Of a DNA stretch of 36,706 nt, positions 16,743 to 25,013 are shown in pieces (position 1 is the stretch's first letter; each line of letters opens with the position of its first letter). The notes under the pieces are model-generated. The model saw only the letters and a list, made by a program, of their open reading frames with translations. It had not been told where the DNA came from and searched no databases. The position numbers and the translations under genes were made by a program. Source of the stretch: an uncultured Desulfovibrionaceae bacterium (GTDB lineage Bacteria > Desulfobacterota > Desulfovibrionia > Desulfovibrionales > Desulfovibrionaceae); assembly GCA_944325195.1 (NCBI GenBank), contig CALUZB010000020.1, forward strand, positions 1 to 36,706. The letters are read 5' to 3'.

Positions 16743-18356
16743 TTACAATTGACTAAGCAGAGTAAGTAATTCGCCATTCAGTTCAACAATCCGATCTCGG
16801 GCATCCGCTTGTTCCAGCCAAGGTCGCCCGGATACTTCCTCAATCTTTTTACGCAGCATAGCAACCTTGCTTTCCGTATCGGCAAGCAGGAAGTCCCAAT
16901 CCACCCGCTGGGCAACAGCTGCTGCCGGCCGGCTTTCAACAGCCAGCCCGCCGGTCACTTCGAGAATTTCCTCTTCCAGATACTCGGGAATGAAAATTTC
17001 CACTTCAAACTTTTGCTTAATCAAAGCAGCAAGGTCCTGCTGGGCGTCTTCTTCCCCGTGAATAAGGAAAACCTTGGTGTGCGGCTTTACAAACTTACCC
17101 ACCCAATCGATAATTTCACTTTGTCCGGCATGAGACGAAAAACCGCCGATTGTCCAGATTTTCGCGTTTACCGCAATGTCTTCCCCCAGAATACGAATGC
17201 TTTTGGCCCCATCCACGATTTTACGTCCCGGAGTTCCCATGGCCTGATAGCCCACAAAGACAATGCTTGCGCCCGCACGCCAGAGGTTGTGCTTCAAGTG
17301 ATGCCGTACCCGTCCGGCATTGGCCATGCCACTGGCGGATATGACTATCGCGCTGCCGCTGAAATCGTTGATGCTTTGCGATTCCGCTGTACTGAGGGCA
17401 TAGCGTAAATTGGGCAGATCCAAAGGATCATCCCCGGCAGCGATCAGGGCCTGGGTTTCCTCATCCTGATATTCCGGATACTTGCGGAATATCTCGGTGG
17501 TTCTGATTGCCAAAGGGCTGTCTAAAAACACAGGAATATCAGGAAGGCGTCCTTGCTTCCGAAGTTGATTCAGGCTGTAAAGTATCGCCTGAGTACGCTC
17601 CAATGCGAACGCCGGAATGATTATTTTTTCCCTGTACTTGCAGCTATAGGCAATCGCCTGGGCCAGCTCATCTAAAGTGGAACCTTCATCTTTATGATTG
17701 CGATTGCCATAGGTTGATTCCACAAACAGATAGTCTGTCTCCGCAGGAATGTCCGGATCGCTCATCAACAGGGAATTCGGGCGCCCCAGATCGCCGGAAA
17801 AAACAAAGCGTACCGGTTTATCCTTGCCCTGCTCCAGAATTTGCATCTCCAGGAAGGACGAGCCCAGAATATGTCCGGCATCGCGAAACCTGACCTTAAT
17901 ACCGGGAGCAGGCTCAAATTCCCGATCATACTCAATGCCGCGCAGATATTTAAGAGCTGCCAAGGCATCTTCCTGGGTGTACAGTGGCTCAACCAGTTCG
18001 CCACCCTTTCTGCTGCTTTTGGTATTTTTAAAGGAAGCTTCCATTTCCTGAATATGGGCACTGTCCTGCAACATTATCTCAAGCAGGTCAACCGTGGGCA
18101 CAGTACAGTAAATCTCCCCCTTAAACCCATGTTTGACCATTAACGGCAATAAGCCGGTGTGGTCTATATGGGCATGGGTAATCAGGAAAAAGTCTATCTC
18201 TTCCGGACGGTATGCAGATAAATTTTCATTACGGCTTTCAATGCCTGAACCGCCCTGGTGCATACCACAGTCCACTGCAAATCTTTTTCCGTTTACCTCC
18301 AGCATATGACACGAGCCGGTAACGGTTTGCGCTGCTCCTAAAAACTGAATTTTCAT
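16743..18356 (-). CDS. MBL-fold beta-CASP metallohydrolase with C-terminal RNA-specificity motif region
   Basis: This 537-residue protein is a metallo-beta-lactamase-fold hydrolase of the beta-CASP group, the group of RNA-processing nucleases such as CPSF-73 and RNase J. It has FLGAAQTVTGSCHMLEV at the start, metal ligands in ITHAHIDHTGLLP, the third site DAGHILGSS, FSGDLGRP with a metal-binding aspartate, and the beta-CASP block VESTYGNRNHKD followed by PAFALERTQAILY. The C-terminal part has IWTIGGFSSHAGQSE and KVFLIHGEEDAQ, the RNA-specificity motif. It precedes rsmD and coaD, supporting a role in RNA metabolism. The exact substrate is unknown. No KH or secretion signal is seen, so it should act in the cytoplasm. 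Confidence 0.92.
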   Translation of the reverse strand: MKIQFLGAAQTVTGSCHMLEVNGKRFAVDCGMHQGGSGIESRNENLSAYRPEEIDFFLITHAHIDHTGLLPLMVKHGFKGEIYCTVPTVDLLEIMLQDSAHIQEMEASFKNTKSSRKGGELVEPLYTQEDALAALKYLRGIEYDREFEPAPGIKVRFRDAGHILGSSFLEMQILEQGKDKPVRFVFSGDLGRPNSLLMSDPDIPAETDYLFVESTYGNRNHKDEGSTLDELAQAIAYSCKYREKIIIPAFALERTQAILYSLNQLRKQGRLPDIPVFLDSPLAIRTTEIFRKYPEYQDEETQALIAAGDDPLDLPNLRYALSTAESQSINDFSGSAIVISASGMANAGRVRHHLKHNLWRAGASIVFVGYQAMGTPGRKIVDGAKSIRILGEDIAVNAKIWTIGGFSSHAGQSEIIDWVGKFVKPHTKVFLIHGEEDAQQDLAALIKQKFEVEIFIPEYLEEEILEVTGGLAVESRPAAAVAQRVDWDFLLADTESKVAMLRKKIEEVSGRPWLEQADARDRIVELNGELLTLLSQL

Positions 18357-18716
18357 ATACCCCTCTTAAGCTTATTCCCCGCCTTCAGCCATTCAGCGGC
18401 GATATCACATCCCATGCTTCAGCGGTCCCCGGATTAAACAGCCGCATCCTGGTCCTGCGTTTAAACAGCCACTATCTCCCAGCCTAAAAAACAAAGTCCT
18501 CTATTCAACAAAACGGATTCAATCCACCGGGAAATCGGCACAAGAGGGCCCTGTTGCTTTAAACCGGCTGAACTGCAAGGGCGTTAAATACAAGTCCAGC
18601 ATTTGCCCTTGAGCATCTTATTAACCTGATTTTCGGAAAAACGCCATTACTTACTTGTGCTGATCCGCTTTGCAGCTTTGCTTGTATGCGCTTAAACGAG
18701 AAGCTTCAGACTGATT
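18357..18716. other. Intergenic stretch without a supported gene
   Basis: About 360 bases lie between the UPF0173 hydrolase and the beta-CASP gene on the minus strand. Arms CAAGGGC (18576-18582) and GCCCTTG (18605-18611) could form a 7-bp stem with a 22-base loop. No T-run follows on either strand. No coding or RNA signal was recognised. Confidence 0.5.
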
Positions 18717-19412
18717 TTATGCAACCACAACTTTTTCTCCCGGCTTCAAGATGATGGGACGGCATTGCGGGGCCGCCCCGGCTAACTCTTTCACAAATCC
18801 TTCGGGGCCTTGTTCCAGCACCGGGAACGTGCCGTAATGCATGGGAATGACCTGCTTAGCGCCGAGCAAAGCGCAGGCGGCCGCAGCCTGACGAGCGTCC
18901 ATAGTATAAACTCCGCCTATCGGCAGTAATGCAAGATCTATGGGATACAGCTCGCCCCACCCCCTCATATTGGCGAAGATACCGGTGTCTCCGGCATGAT
19001 AGATGTTAATCCCACCCGGCATGGTGATAATATATCCTGCCGGGAAACCGGATTCGCTGGAATGGAAGGCTTCTGTCATGGTGATGCTTGCACCGGATAA
19101 TTGCACAGTGCCCCCGATATTGAACCCTATGCCGTTGATTATTTGTTCCTGAGGCACTCCAGCTGCAGACAATTTTTCCCCAGTGCCCACAATGCAACCC
19201 AGCATTGCACCGGTTTTACTGCAAATTTCCACAGCTTGCCCGGTATGATCAGCATGATCATGGGTAATCAGCACTAAATCCGGTTTTGGAAGCGCTTCCC
19301 AGCCATAGGGGGCGGCTGGGTTATGTTCAAAAAAAGGATCAATCAAAATCCTGACCCCATCGGCTTCCAACATGAAATTGGAATGCCCGTTCCAAGTAAC
19401 AACTATGGGCAT
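18717..19412 (-). CDS. UPF0173-type metal-dependent hydrolase (MBL fold)
   Basis: This 231-residue protein is a short metallo-beta-lactamase-fold hydrolase of the UPF0173 group. It shows [14 protein letters not shown] at the start, LIDPFF, the metal motif [13 protein letters not shown], the conserved [11 protein letters not shown] and the C-terminal [12 protein letters not shown]. The open frame extends seven codons upstream, but ATG 19412 has a textbook GGAGG five to ten bases before it. Its substrate is unknown, and it is not related to antibiotic resistance by these motifs. It is separated by 360 bases from the larger MBL protein downstream, so the two are probably not one unit. Confidence 0.92.
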   Translation of the reverse strand: MPIVVTWNGHSNFMLEADGVRILIDPFFEHNPAAPYGWEALPKPDLVLITHDHADHTGQAVEICSKTGAMLGCIVGTGEKLSAAGVPQEQIINGIGFNIGGTVQLSGASITMTEAFHSSESGFPAGYIITMPGGINIYHAGDTGIFANMRGWGELYPIDLALLPIGGVYTMDARQAAAACALLGAKQVIPMHYGTFPVLEQGPEGFVKELAGAAPQCRPIILKPGEKVVVA

Positions 19413-19505
19413 AGCAACCTCCTGATCAATCATGGTTATTTAATACTTCAGTCATTGGATTAGCCTTCTCTAAAGTGTACAAATTTAATCCTGATCAGCA
19501 ATTGC

Positions 19506-19534
19506 TTGACAAAGCAGCAAACAAACTATATTAG
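19506..19534 (+). promoter_or_regulatory. Sigma-70-type promoter of tRNA-Arg
   Basis: TTGACA (19506-19511) and TATTAG (19529-19534) are separated by 17 bases; TATATT at 19527 is an overlapping alternative. The start would fall just before the tRNA at 19547. Confidence 0.65.
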
Positions 19535-19546
19535 GGAAGTTTAAGC

Positions 19547-19623
19547 GGGATATTAGCTCAGTTGGATAGAGCGCAGCCCTCCGGAGGCTGAGGCCGTAGG
19601 TTCGATTCCTGCATATCCCGCCA
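19547..19623 (+). tRNA. tRNA-Arg (anticodon CCG)
   Basis: The 77-base gene folds as a full cloverleaf: acceptor GGGATAT with ATATCCC, D stem GCTC with GAGC, anticodon stem CAGCC with GGCTG around loop CTCCGGA (anticodon CCG, reading CGG), and T stem GTAGG with CCTGC around TTCGATT. Discriminator G and the CCA end are encoded. A run of ten C follows a few bases later. Confidence 0.97.
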
Positions 19624-19757
19624 TTACCCCCCCCCACGTTTGAACATAATAACTTCCCACATTCAGGCTGCCGGGCTGTAACAAACCAGTCGGCAGCTGG
19701 TATATTGTCATTCAAAATAGATAAATACCCAATTAATAAGGCTTTGAAATACCGACA

Positions 19758-19789
19758 AGGCCGGTGGATTAAACTTGCTCCACCGGCCT
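19758..19789 (-). terminator. Terminator-like hairpin between tRNA-Arg and the QueD-like gene
   Basis: Arms AGGCCGGTGGA (19758-19768) and TCCACCGGCCT (19779-19789) form a perfect 11-bp stem with a 10-base loop, 12 bases after the stop of the convergent QueD-like gene. Neither strand has a strong T-run, so it could serve either transcript or act as a transcript-end stabiliser. Confidence 0.5.
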
Positions 19790-19801
19790 GCTTACAGACG
19801 A

Positions 19802-20290
19802 TTATTGATAAGTGAACGATGCTGCATTATCCCCAGAAACAAAAGTCATTTTACTGATGTTGAGTTTGTCTTTTAATAAAGAGTAAAACAGCTCTATTAA
19901 ATTCTCACAAGTCGCAACTTTCTTTACTACCACTAAACGGCATTCCGGATATGCCTTGCCGAGTTCATTTTCAAAAGGCAGTCCTAACATTGTATTTGTC
20001 GGCGCTCCGTTTCTGATGCCCTGCCCCTCATATACCTTTAGAATTTCAGGTAATAAGGGATCGTTTTCCTGTAAAATGAACGCATGGTCAAAGTTTTTCA
20101 GGTAATCCCAGGCAATCCGCTTGATGCTGTTGCATGGATAAACAAATCCGTTGCTATCATTTACCTCACCCTTGACTTCGATTGTCAGAATACCGGTATG
20201 ACCATGCAGATATTGGGCTTCTCCCTCATACCCCAGAAAGCGATGTGCATATTGGATGTTAAGCCTTGTAATTGATACTGTTTCAGTCAT
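19802..20290 (-). CDS. QueD/PTPS-family protein lacking the active-site cysteine
   Basis: The 162-residue protein belongs to the 6-pyruvoyl-tetrahydropterin synthase/QueD fold, whose members act on dihydroneopterin triphosphate in queuosine or pterin synthesis. The three zinc-binding histidines are visible in YAHRF and LHGHTG. FDHAFIL keeps the Asp-His pair and TCENLIELF the conserved Glu. The cysteine that normally sits a few residues before LHGH is absent (the sequence is GYEGEAQYLHGH), and the usual DF near residue 50 is replaced by VYPCNSIKR. The protein is also longer than E. coli QueD (121). ATG 20290 follows AAGGAG, which rules out the longer frame. Function may therefore differ from QueD. 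Its promoter carries an operator-like dyad. Confidence 0.82.
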   Translation of the reverse strand: MTETVSITRLNIQYAHRFLGYEGEAQYLHGHTGILTIEVKGEVNDSNGFVYPCNSIKRIAWDYLKNFDHAFILQENDPLLPEILKVYEGQGIRNGAPTNTMLGLPFENELGKAYPECRLVVVKKVATCENLIELFYSLLKDKLNISKMTFVSGDNAASFTYQ

Positions 20291-20491
20291 AGACAATCTC
20301 CTTAAATAGTATTTCTGGTTGCAATTGATAATCCACTGCCTGTTCAATGAACTTATACTTTGGACAAGCTCACCGGAAACTTTCAGCCTGCAAGCTGTAG
20401 TAGCTGTTCAATTTCCTGATGTACCTAAATTTAGGTGATAGGTTATATCGCACAGCGTCAAAGCTCCGGCACTGCCTCTACCTAGCACAAA
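20291..20491 (-). other. Long structured leader of the QueD-like gene
   Basis: If the promoter at 20517-20545 is used, the mRNA leader is about 220 nt. Read on the minus strand it can form a stem TAGGT with ACCTA enclosing a wobble-rich hairpin GCAGTG with CGCTGT, followed by the palindrome ACCTAAATTTAGGT. I could not match it to preQ1, tetrahydrofolate or MoCo riboswitch consensus sequences. It may be a cis-regulatory RNA or plain leader. Confidence 0.3.
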
Positions 20492-20516
20492 CTAAATAGT
20501 AATAGTTACTGTTTAG
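20492..20516 (-). promoter_or_regulatory. Operator-like dyad at the QueD-like promoter
   Basis: Arms CTAAATAGTAA (20492-20502) and TTACTGTTTAG (20506-20516) match in 10 of 11 positions around a 3-base centre. The dyad touches the -10 hexamer and covers the expected start point, the classical position for a repressor. The regulator is not identified. A Fur-family (for example Zur) site is one possibility, because some QueD paralogues are zinc-regulated. Confidence 0.5.
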
Positions 20517-20545
20517 AGTAAATCATACTACCCTCATTTTGTCAA
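20517..20545 (-). promoter_or_regulatory. Promoter of the QueD-like gene
   Basis: On the minus strand TTGACA (complement of 20540-20545) is followed after 17 bases by TTTACT (complement of 20517-20522). The start would be near 20510, inside the dyad. Confidence 0.55.
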
Positions 20546-20667
20546 GCTGATTAGAATGAGCTTGATGAATATTAAGCAGACAATAATACTGAACTTATGC
20601 CTACCGATATTGTAGAAAGTGAGATTGAGGTGACTTCCGGCAAGGAGTGAAATAATTTTGTTTGCTA

Positions 20668-20696
20668 TTGACATAATTATCTATATAAGATATTTT
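20668..20696 (+). promoter_or_regulatory. Strong promoter-like signal before a non-coding region
   Basis: TTGACA (20668-20673) and TATTTT (20691-20696) are separated by exactly 17 A/T-rich bases, predicting a start near 20703. No credible reading frame follows, but a rod-shaped inverted repeat begins at 20701. Confidence 0.6.
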
Positions 20697-20700
20697 ATAT

Positions 20701-20806
20701 GCAATCGATAGGAACAGTCGGAGGAAAGAGTCCCACTGCTTGCCCAGTCGTCAGGACTCAATGTCACAATGACGGCTGCTGGGGGCTCTCCGCTGCTTCC
20801 CATTGT
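20701..20806 (+). ncRNA. Candidate structured non-coding RNA (rod-shaped, about 106 nt)
   Basis: The whole segment folds by eye into one imperfect hairpin. From the outside: GCAAT with ATTGT; GGAA with TTCC; CAGT with GCTG (one wobble, one bulge); AGAGTCCC with GGGGCTCT (one wobble); and CAGTCGTCA with TGACGGCTG (one wobble), closing a 16-base loop. An alternative short hairpin pairs GAGTCC (20729-20734) with GGACTC (20754-20759), which would compete with the rod. It lies directly behind a consensus promoter and contains no supported reading frame. It lacks the SRP RNA tip motif and is shorter than 6S RNA, and I recognise no Rfam family. A mobile-element relic is the main alternative. Confidence 0.45.
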
Positions 20807-20841
20807 TTACATATACACCTACAGTTAGCCATATAAATGCC

Positions 20842-20865
20842 GGGCCGTAGATATTTCTGCGGCCC
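20842..20865. other. Stable hairpin downstream of the RNA candidate
   Basis: GGGCCGTAGA (20842-20851) pairs with TCTGCGGCCC (20856-20865), a 10-bp stem with one G-T wobble and a 4-base loop TATT. No T-run follows, so it may be a processing or rho-type end of the upstream RNA rather than an intrinsic terminator. Confidence 0.4.
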
Positions 20866-21011
20866 AAGCTATACACCGGTTCGGGGACTCGATAATCCTA
20901 TTAACATGATACCCGGCGCACTTGTTCCTGCACACTTGCAGCCTGACTATACCTCGATAGTTTCCAATATCTTAAGCTGATTCAGTTTCATTCCGTACAA
21001 ATTCTTGAATT

Positions 21012-21047
21012 AAAAAAGTAGCCTCCACAACAGCAGAGACTACTTTT
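21012..21047 (-). terminator. Intrinsic terminator of the DUF1328 gene
   Basis: On the minus strand the arms AAAAGTAG and CTACTTTT, plus inner CTC with GAG across one mismatch, enclose a 10-base loop. The 3' arm runs into six T residues before AATTC. It lies 45 bases past the DUF1328 stop. On the plus strand the stem is followed by four T, so it may work in both directions. Confidence 0.7.
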
Positions 21048-21091
21048 CAGGGGATGGTGCGGCAACATTAAGGAGTGCTTAGTTTCGCAAT

Positions 21092-21253
21092 TTATAAAAT
21101 TACAAAAGCCATTACCAAAGCCAGAACAAATAGAACCAGAGCAAAAACAAAAATCACCTTGGCCAGAAAACTAAAAACACCGGCCACTCCAGAAAAGCCG
21201 AGTGCACCGGATATTAAGGAAATGACTAAAAATATAATTGCCCATTTCAACAT
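21092..21253 (-). CDS. DUF1328 small membrane protein (YtjA-like)
   Basis: The 53-residue protein is almost wholly hydrophobic, with two membrane segments. It starts MLKWAIIFLVISLISGALGFSG and continues with AGVFSFLAKVIFVFALVLF, the typical DUF1328 pattern (Trp near position 4, G-F-x-G-x-A-G after the first segment, A-K before the second). ATG 21253 is chosen because GGAG lies seven bases before it; the open frame reaches further upstream without similarity. Its function is unknown. Members are often induced in stationary phase or stress. It appears to be a single-gene transcript ending at the hairpin about 45 bases downstream. Confidence 0.88.
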   Translation of the reverse strand: MLKWAIIFLVISLISGALGFSGVAGVFSFLAKVIFVFALVLFVLALVMAFVIL

Positions 21254-21599
21254 GACTGGACTCCAACACAAATACTCTTTAATATGAACATAGCATAATT
21301 GATATATAATAATCAATATTTAATACAAATAAATATTCCCCGCGACGATAAAAACCACAGCAGACCAATTGCTCTTTCAGGCTGCTAAATCCCGCTCCTT
21401 CATAGACCATGAAAATCACCTGCAGGTAAACATTTGCAACAACTCTATACCGCACGATTTTTGTAGTCATGTCTATGAGTATTTACCTGAATAGAGAATT
21501 GAAATGGTCTAATAAACAAAAGCCCGGGCAGTGCAGAACACAAGCCCTGAACTTCAATGTAAATCCCGGCTTATGATTTCCACTCAGAATAAAAGATAC
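21254..21599. other. Intergenic stretch, A/T-rich, without a supported gene
   Basis: The stretch separates the end of the macA-macB-nodT operon from the DUF1328 gene. A 63-residue frame (21279-21470, minus) has no ribosome-binding site and an unlikely composition. An A/T-rich dyad (ATTGAT with ATCAAT) near 21297-21318 lies in the likely promoter region of the DUF1328 gene. Confidence 0.45.
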
Positions 21600-23030
21600 T
21601 TAAAGCGGGGTTCCGGCGGGTTCGGCTTTGGCGGTGTAACGCCCGGCCATGGCCCGGTAAAGTGCATTTTCGCTTTCGATTTGTGTGTACTTGGCATTGA
21701 GCAGTTCAAGCTGCGATTGAGTTTGCGTGTTCAGGGCTCCCAGCCAGTCGGACAGCTCAGCAGCCCCGCTGTCATACCTTATCTGATAATACCCGCTGAT
21801 CTGAACTTCATAATCGTATCGGGCCTGAATGGCGCGCAGGCTTTCAGCCGCGCGCAAATAGCGATAGTAGAACTTATCCACCTCGTTCAGGGCAGTGGTG
21901 ATTGCCTGTTCGTAATCAAGCACCCGGCTTTCAAAATCCGACTCTGAGATTTTCACTTGCCAGTACACCCGGTTCCAATCCAGAAACGGCAGACTGATTC
22001 CAATTGTTCCAGCCGCAACCGGGGCTGAAAAGGCGCTTCCCAGCCGCTCGGCTGAAGAGCTGAGCCCGGCGCCCAAGCTGATTTCCGGAAGCCAGTCCTT
22101 ATTTGCAGCCTGCACATCGCTGAAAGCAGAACGCACCCGATTTTGCGCCGCCGCCAAATCGGGCCGATTGGCCAGAACAGCTAAAGGCACATTCATTTCC
22201 ACCCCCGGTGAATTCACCAGAAGCAAGTCCGGGAAATCGTACATCAACGGCGCCACAGGATAGTTTCTGCCTTCCCAGTTCCCACCCGGCACATTTTCCC
22301 CGGGGTGCAGATTGAGCAGATTCCGCAGGGTTTCCTCATAGTCCTTGGCCTGCGTCTGCAAATTGATCAGACTGTTTTCCGCGCTCAACACCGCTTGTCT
22401 GGCCTGGGCCTGCTCCAGCGCGTCCACTTTGCCCAGACTGTATTTAGAGCTGGTAATCTGCTCTATCTGCCGGTAATTCTCCAGAGAGTCGGTGGTGACC
22501 TGAATGGCCTGATTAAGGTACGCCAGATAAAAATAAGCGGCCACTACGTTGTTTATCAGGCTCAAACGGACAGCCGCAAGGTCTTGCACTGTGGCTTCAT
22601 ATTCCCATTCAGCCGCGTCGGCCGCATCGGCCAGCTTGCGCCAGAGATCCAGCTCATAACTCACCGCCAGCTCCCCGCCCACAGTACGGTTTGAAGCGCC
22701 GCCGTGCCGGATGTTCTTTCGGGCGGAACCGTTCAGATCTCCGCTGAAAGAAGGAACCAGATCCGCTCCGATCAGATTGGCCTGGTAAAGCGCCCGGTTC
22801 ACACTGATCGCGCTTTGAGCCAGATCAAGGTTATTGGCCAGCGCCGTTTCCACAATCAGATTAAGCTGAGGATCATTATATATCTCCCACCAGTTCACAT
22901 CGGCAATATAGCTTTCAGCGGTTTGCGCGGTATAGCCCAGTTGCGCATCCAGAGTCGGCGGCATTTCGACCGCGCTGCAAGCATTCAGAAATATCAGGAC
23001 GATACAGGTCGCTAATCCGATTTTATGCAT
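21600..23030 (-). CDS. Outer-membrane efflux lipoprotein (TolC/NodT family)
   Basis: This 476-residue protein is the outer-membrane channel of a tripartite efflux pump. The signal sequence MHKIGLATCIVLIFLNACSA has a lipobox LNAC with Cys18 as the lipidation site. Two outer-membrane efflux repeats follow, with NWWEIYNDPQLNLIVETAL early, ANRPDLAAAQNRVRSA in the middle (NRPD is a NodT hallmark) and long coiled-coil helices. The start is two bases after the macB stop, with GGGA inside the macB end as its ribosome-binding site. It is the third gene of macA-macB-nodT, so it probably completes that pump. It could also serve other adaptors. Confidence 0.93.
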   Translation of the reverse strand: MHKIGLATCIVLIFLNACSAVEMPPTLDAQLGYTAQTAESYIADVNWWEIYNDPQLNLIVETALANNLDLAQSAISVNRALYQANLIGADLVPSFSGDLNGSARKNIRHGGASNRTVGGELAVSYELDLWRKLADAADAAEWEYEATVQDLAAVRLSLINNVVAAYFYLAYLNQAIQVTTDSLENYRQIEQITSSKYSLGKVDALEQAQARQAVLSAENSLINLQTQAKDYEETLRNLLNLHPGENVPGGNWEGRNYPVAPLMYDFPDLLLVNSPGVEMNVPLAVLANRPDLAAAQNRVRSAFSDVQAANKDWLPEISLGAGLSSSAERLGSAFSAPVAAGTIGISLPFLDWNRVYWQVKISESDFESRVLDYEQAITTALNEVDKFYYRYLRAAESLRAIQARYDYEVQISGYYQIRYDSGAAELSDWLGALNTQTQSQLELLNAKYTQIESENALYRAMAGRYTAKAEPAGTPL

Positions 23031-23032
23031 CG

Positions 23033-24997
23033 CTAGTCCCTCGCCAAAGCTTCAATGGGGTTCAGGCGGGAAGCATTGCGCGCCGGCATATAACCGAACA
23101 CCACCCCGATACAGGTTGAACAAGCAATTGCCACTATTATTGAAACAAGTGAAAATGACATGGTAAAGCTTTCCACAAGCTGGTTGAAGATGAACCCCAC
23201 CAGAAAGGAAAACAGAATGCCGCTGATCCCGCCGATTAAACAGATCAGCACAGCTTCCACCAAGAACTGAACCAGAATATTATACTGCCTGGCCCCGATG
23301 GACATTCTCACCCCGATTTCCCTGGTGCGCTCGGTTACCGATACCAACATGATATTCATTACCCCAATGCCGCCCACCACCAGAGAGATCAGAGCGATGC
23401 AGGAAATCAGCAGGGTCATGGTGCCGGTTGTGCTTTCCACGGTTTTCTGAATACTGTCGGTATTCTGAGTGAAAAAATCCTGCGTGCCGTGCTTGGCTGT
23501 AAGCAAAGCGATCAGGTTTTTCTCGGCCACTTGAGAGTTTACCCCGTCCATGACCTTGACGGTAATTGAGCTGATATGCCGGTTCCCGGTAATTTTATTC
23601 ATCACCGTGGTGTAAGGCGCCCAAAGCTGAAGCCTGTCGTTGGGGCCGAATACCGTCTCCTGCGGTTCTGTAAGTCCGATGATCTCCAACGGCTGTTTAT
23701 TGAAGATAATAATTTTGCCCAGCGGGTCGCTGCCGTCCGGAAACAAGCTATCGCAGGTGTTGGGGTCAATCACCACCACCGACGCACTCCGGCGTACATC
23801 CTGATCGGTAAAGAAGCGCCCGCTGGCAAGCGTTATCCCTTTTACATCAAAATACTGTTCACCCACCCCGTTAATAGTAGCGGACAGGGAAATATTCCGA
23901 TAAGTCAGAATGCCTTCGGAAGACGAGTTGGGAGTTGAACTGGCCAGATAGCTTTGCGCTCCCAACACGTTGGAGTCGTCCACCGTGAGCGTCTGAACCT
24001 GGCCGGAGCGCATATCGCCCCAGTTGCGCCCCGGGTAAATATTGATGGTATTGGTGCCCATGGATTGGATATCGGACAGAATACGCTCTTGCGAGCCCTT
24101 GCCCAGCGCCACAACCGATACTACGGAAGCAATACCGATGATTATGCCCAACATGGTCAGCAGGGAACGCATTTTATGCGCGATGATCGCCTGGGTGGAC
24201 ATTTTCACCGACTCCCAGAACTGATCGCGGTAAAAGCGCAAAGAATTTGCCGCCGGCCTTTCCGGTTTCAGATCAACCTGAACCGACTTCTCCGGTTTGG
24301 TTTGTTCGTCTCTGCGGATACGGCCGTCATGAATTTCAATCTGCCGGTTGGCATAGTCGGCAACGTGACGGTCATGAGTCACCAAAATAATGGTATGCCC
24401 GCGCTGATGCAAATCGCGTAAGATCGACATCAGCATTTCCCCGCTGCCCGAATCCAGGGCTCCAGTGGGCTCATCAGCCAGAATAACCTCCCCGCCGTTC
24501 ATCAAAGCGCGGCCGATGCTCACCCGCTGTTGCTGCCCGCCGGAAAGCTGATTGGGATAACTGCCCAGTTTATCGGCCATATCAAGCTGGCCCAGAATTT
24601 CCCTGGCGCGCGCGCAACGCTCCAGATGCGGTATGCCTGCATAGGCGGCGGGCAGAGCCACATTATCCACCGCGTTCAGGGTGGAAAGCAGGTTATAACG
24701 CTGGAAAATAAAGCCGAAAGTGTCGCAGCGCAACTCCGCCAGGCCATTGGGGGAAAGCGAGGCCACCGCCACCCCGTTGATCAGGTAAGAGCCGGAACTG
24801 ACCTGATCAAGGCAGCCAAGGATGTTCATTAAAGTGGATTTCCCTGAACCGGACTGCCCGATAATCGCTACAAACTCACCGTGCCTTATCTCCAGGTTGA
24901 TATCGTACAAAATCTGAAAGCGGCTGGGGCCCTCGCCAACCACTTTGTTCACATTTTTCATACTGATCAGAACCGGCGCACCGGCAGAGGAGTTCAT
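23033..24997 (-). CDS. macB: MacB-type ABC transporter, ATPase and permease in one chain
   Basis: The 654-residue protein is a fused half-transporter that forms homodimers in the inner membrane and drives a periplasmic mechanotransmission pump for macrolides, lipids or peptides. The N-terminal ATPase has Walker [10 protein letters not shown] (47-55), signature [15 protein letters not shown] and Walker [15 protein letters not shown] membrane segment follows at [20 protein letters not shown], then a large periplasmic domain and three more segments of the FtsX type, with the conserved [18 protein letters not shown] 24997 follows GGGAG and lies 16 bases after macA; a longer frame from 25066 would overlap macA. 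E. coli MacB is 648 residues. Confidence 0.95.
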   Translation of the reverse strand: MNSSAGAPVLISMKNVNKVVGEGPSRFQILYDINLEIRHGEFVAIIGQSGSGKSTLMNILGCLDQVSSGSYLINGVAVASLSPNGLAELRCDTFGFIFQRYNLLSTLNAVDNVALPAAYAGIPHLERCARAREILGQLDMADKLGSYPNQLSGGQQQRVSIGRALMNGGEVILADEPTGALDSGSGEMLMSILRDLHQRGHTIILVTHDRHVADYANRQIEIHDGRIRRDEQTKPEKSVQVDLKPERPAANSLRFYRDQFWESVKMSTQAIIAHKMRSLLTMLGIIIGIASVVSVVALGKGSQERILSDIQSMGTNTINIYPGRNWGDMRSGQVQTLTVDDSNVLGAQSYLASSTPNSSSEGILTYRNISLSATINGVGEQYFDVKGITLASGRFFTDQDVRRSASVVVIDPNTCDSLFPDGSDPLGKIIIFNKQPLEIIGLTEPQETVFGPNDRLQLWAPYTTVMNKITGNRHISSITVKVMDGVNSQVAEKNLIALLTAKHGTQDFFTQNTDSIQKTVESTTGTMTLLISCIALISLVVGGIGVMNIMLVSVTERTREIGVRMSIGARQYNILVQFLVEAVLICLIGGISGILFSFLVGFIFNQLVESFTMSFSLVSIIVAIACSTCIGVVFGYMPARNASRLNPIEALARD

Positions 24998-25013
24998 TTT
25001 TCCGCTCCCTGCC

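Noticed and set aside
19547..19789. tRNA-Arg as an attachment site for an integrated element
   Set aside because: No integrase gene and no repeat of the tRNA 3' end was noticed downstream; the neighbours look like ordinary chromosomal genes.
20598..20651. 17-codon frame starting MPTDIVESEIEV
   Set aside because: No ribosome-binding site and too short; could be a remnant but nothing supports expression.
20701..20806. SRP 4.5S RNA or 6S RNA as identity of the rod-shaped candidate
   Set aside because: The conserved SRP tip (GGTCAGGTCCGGAAGGAAGCAGCC type) is absent on both strands, and 6S RNA is usually about 180 nt with a large central bubble, unlike this 106-nt rod.
21279..21470. 63-codon minus-strand frame upstream of the DUF1328 gene
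   Set aside because: No ribosome-binding site, and its end is A/T-rich sequence that fits the DUF1328 promoter region better.
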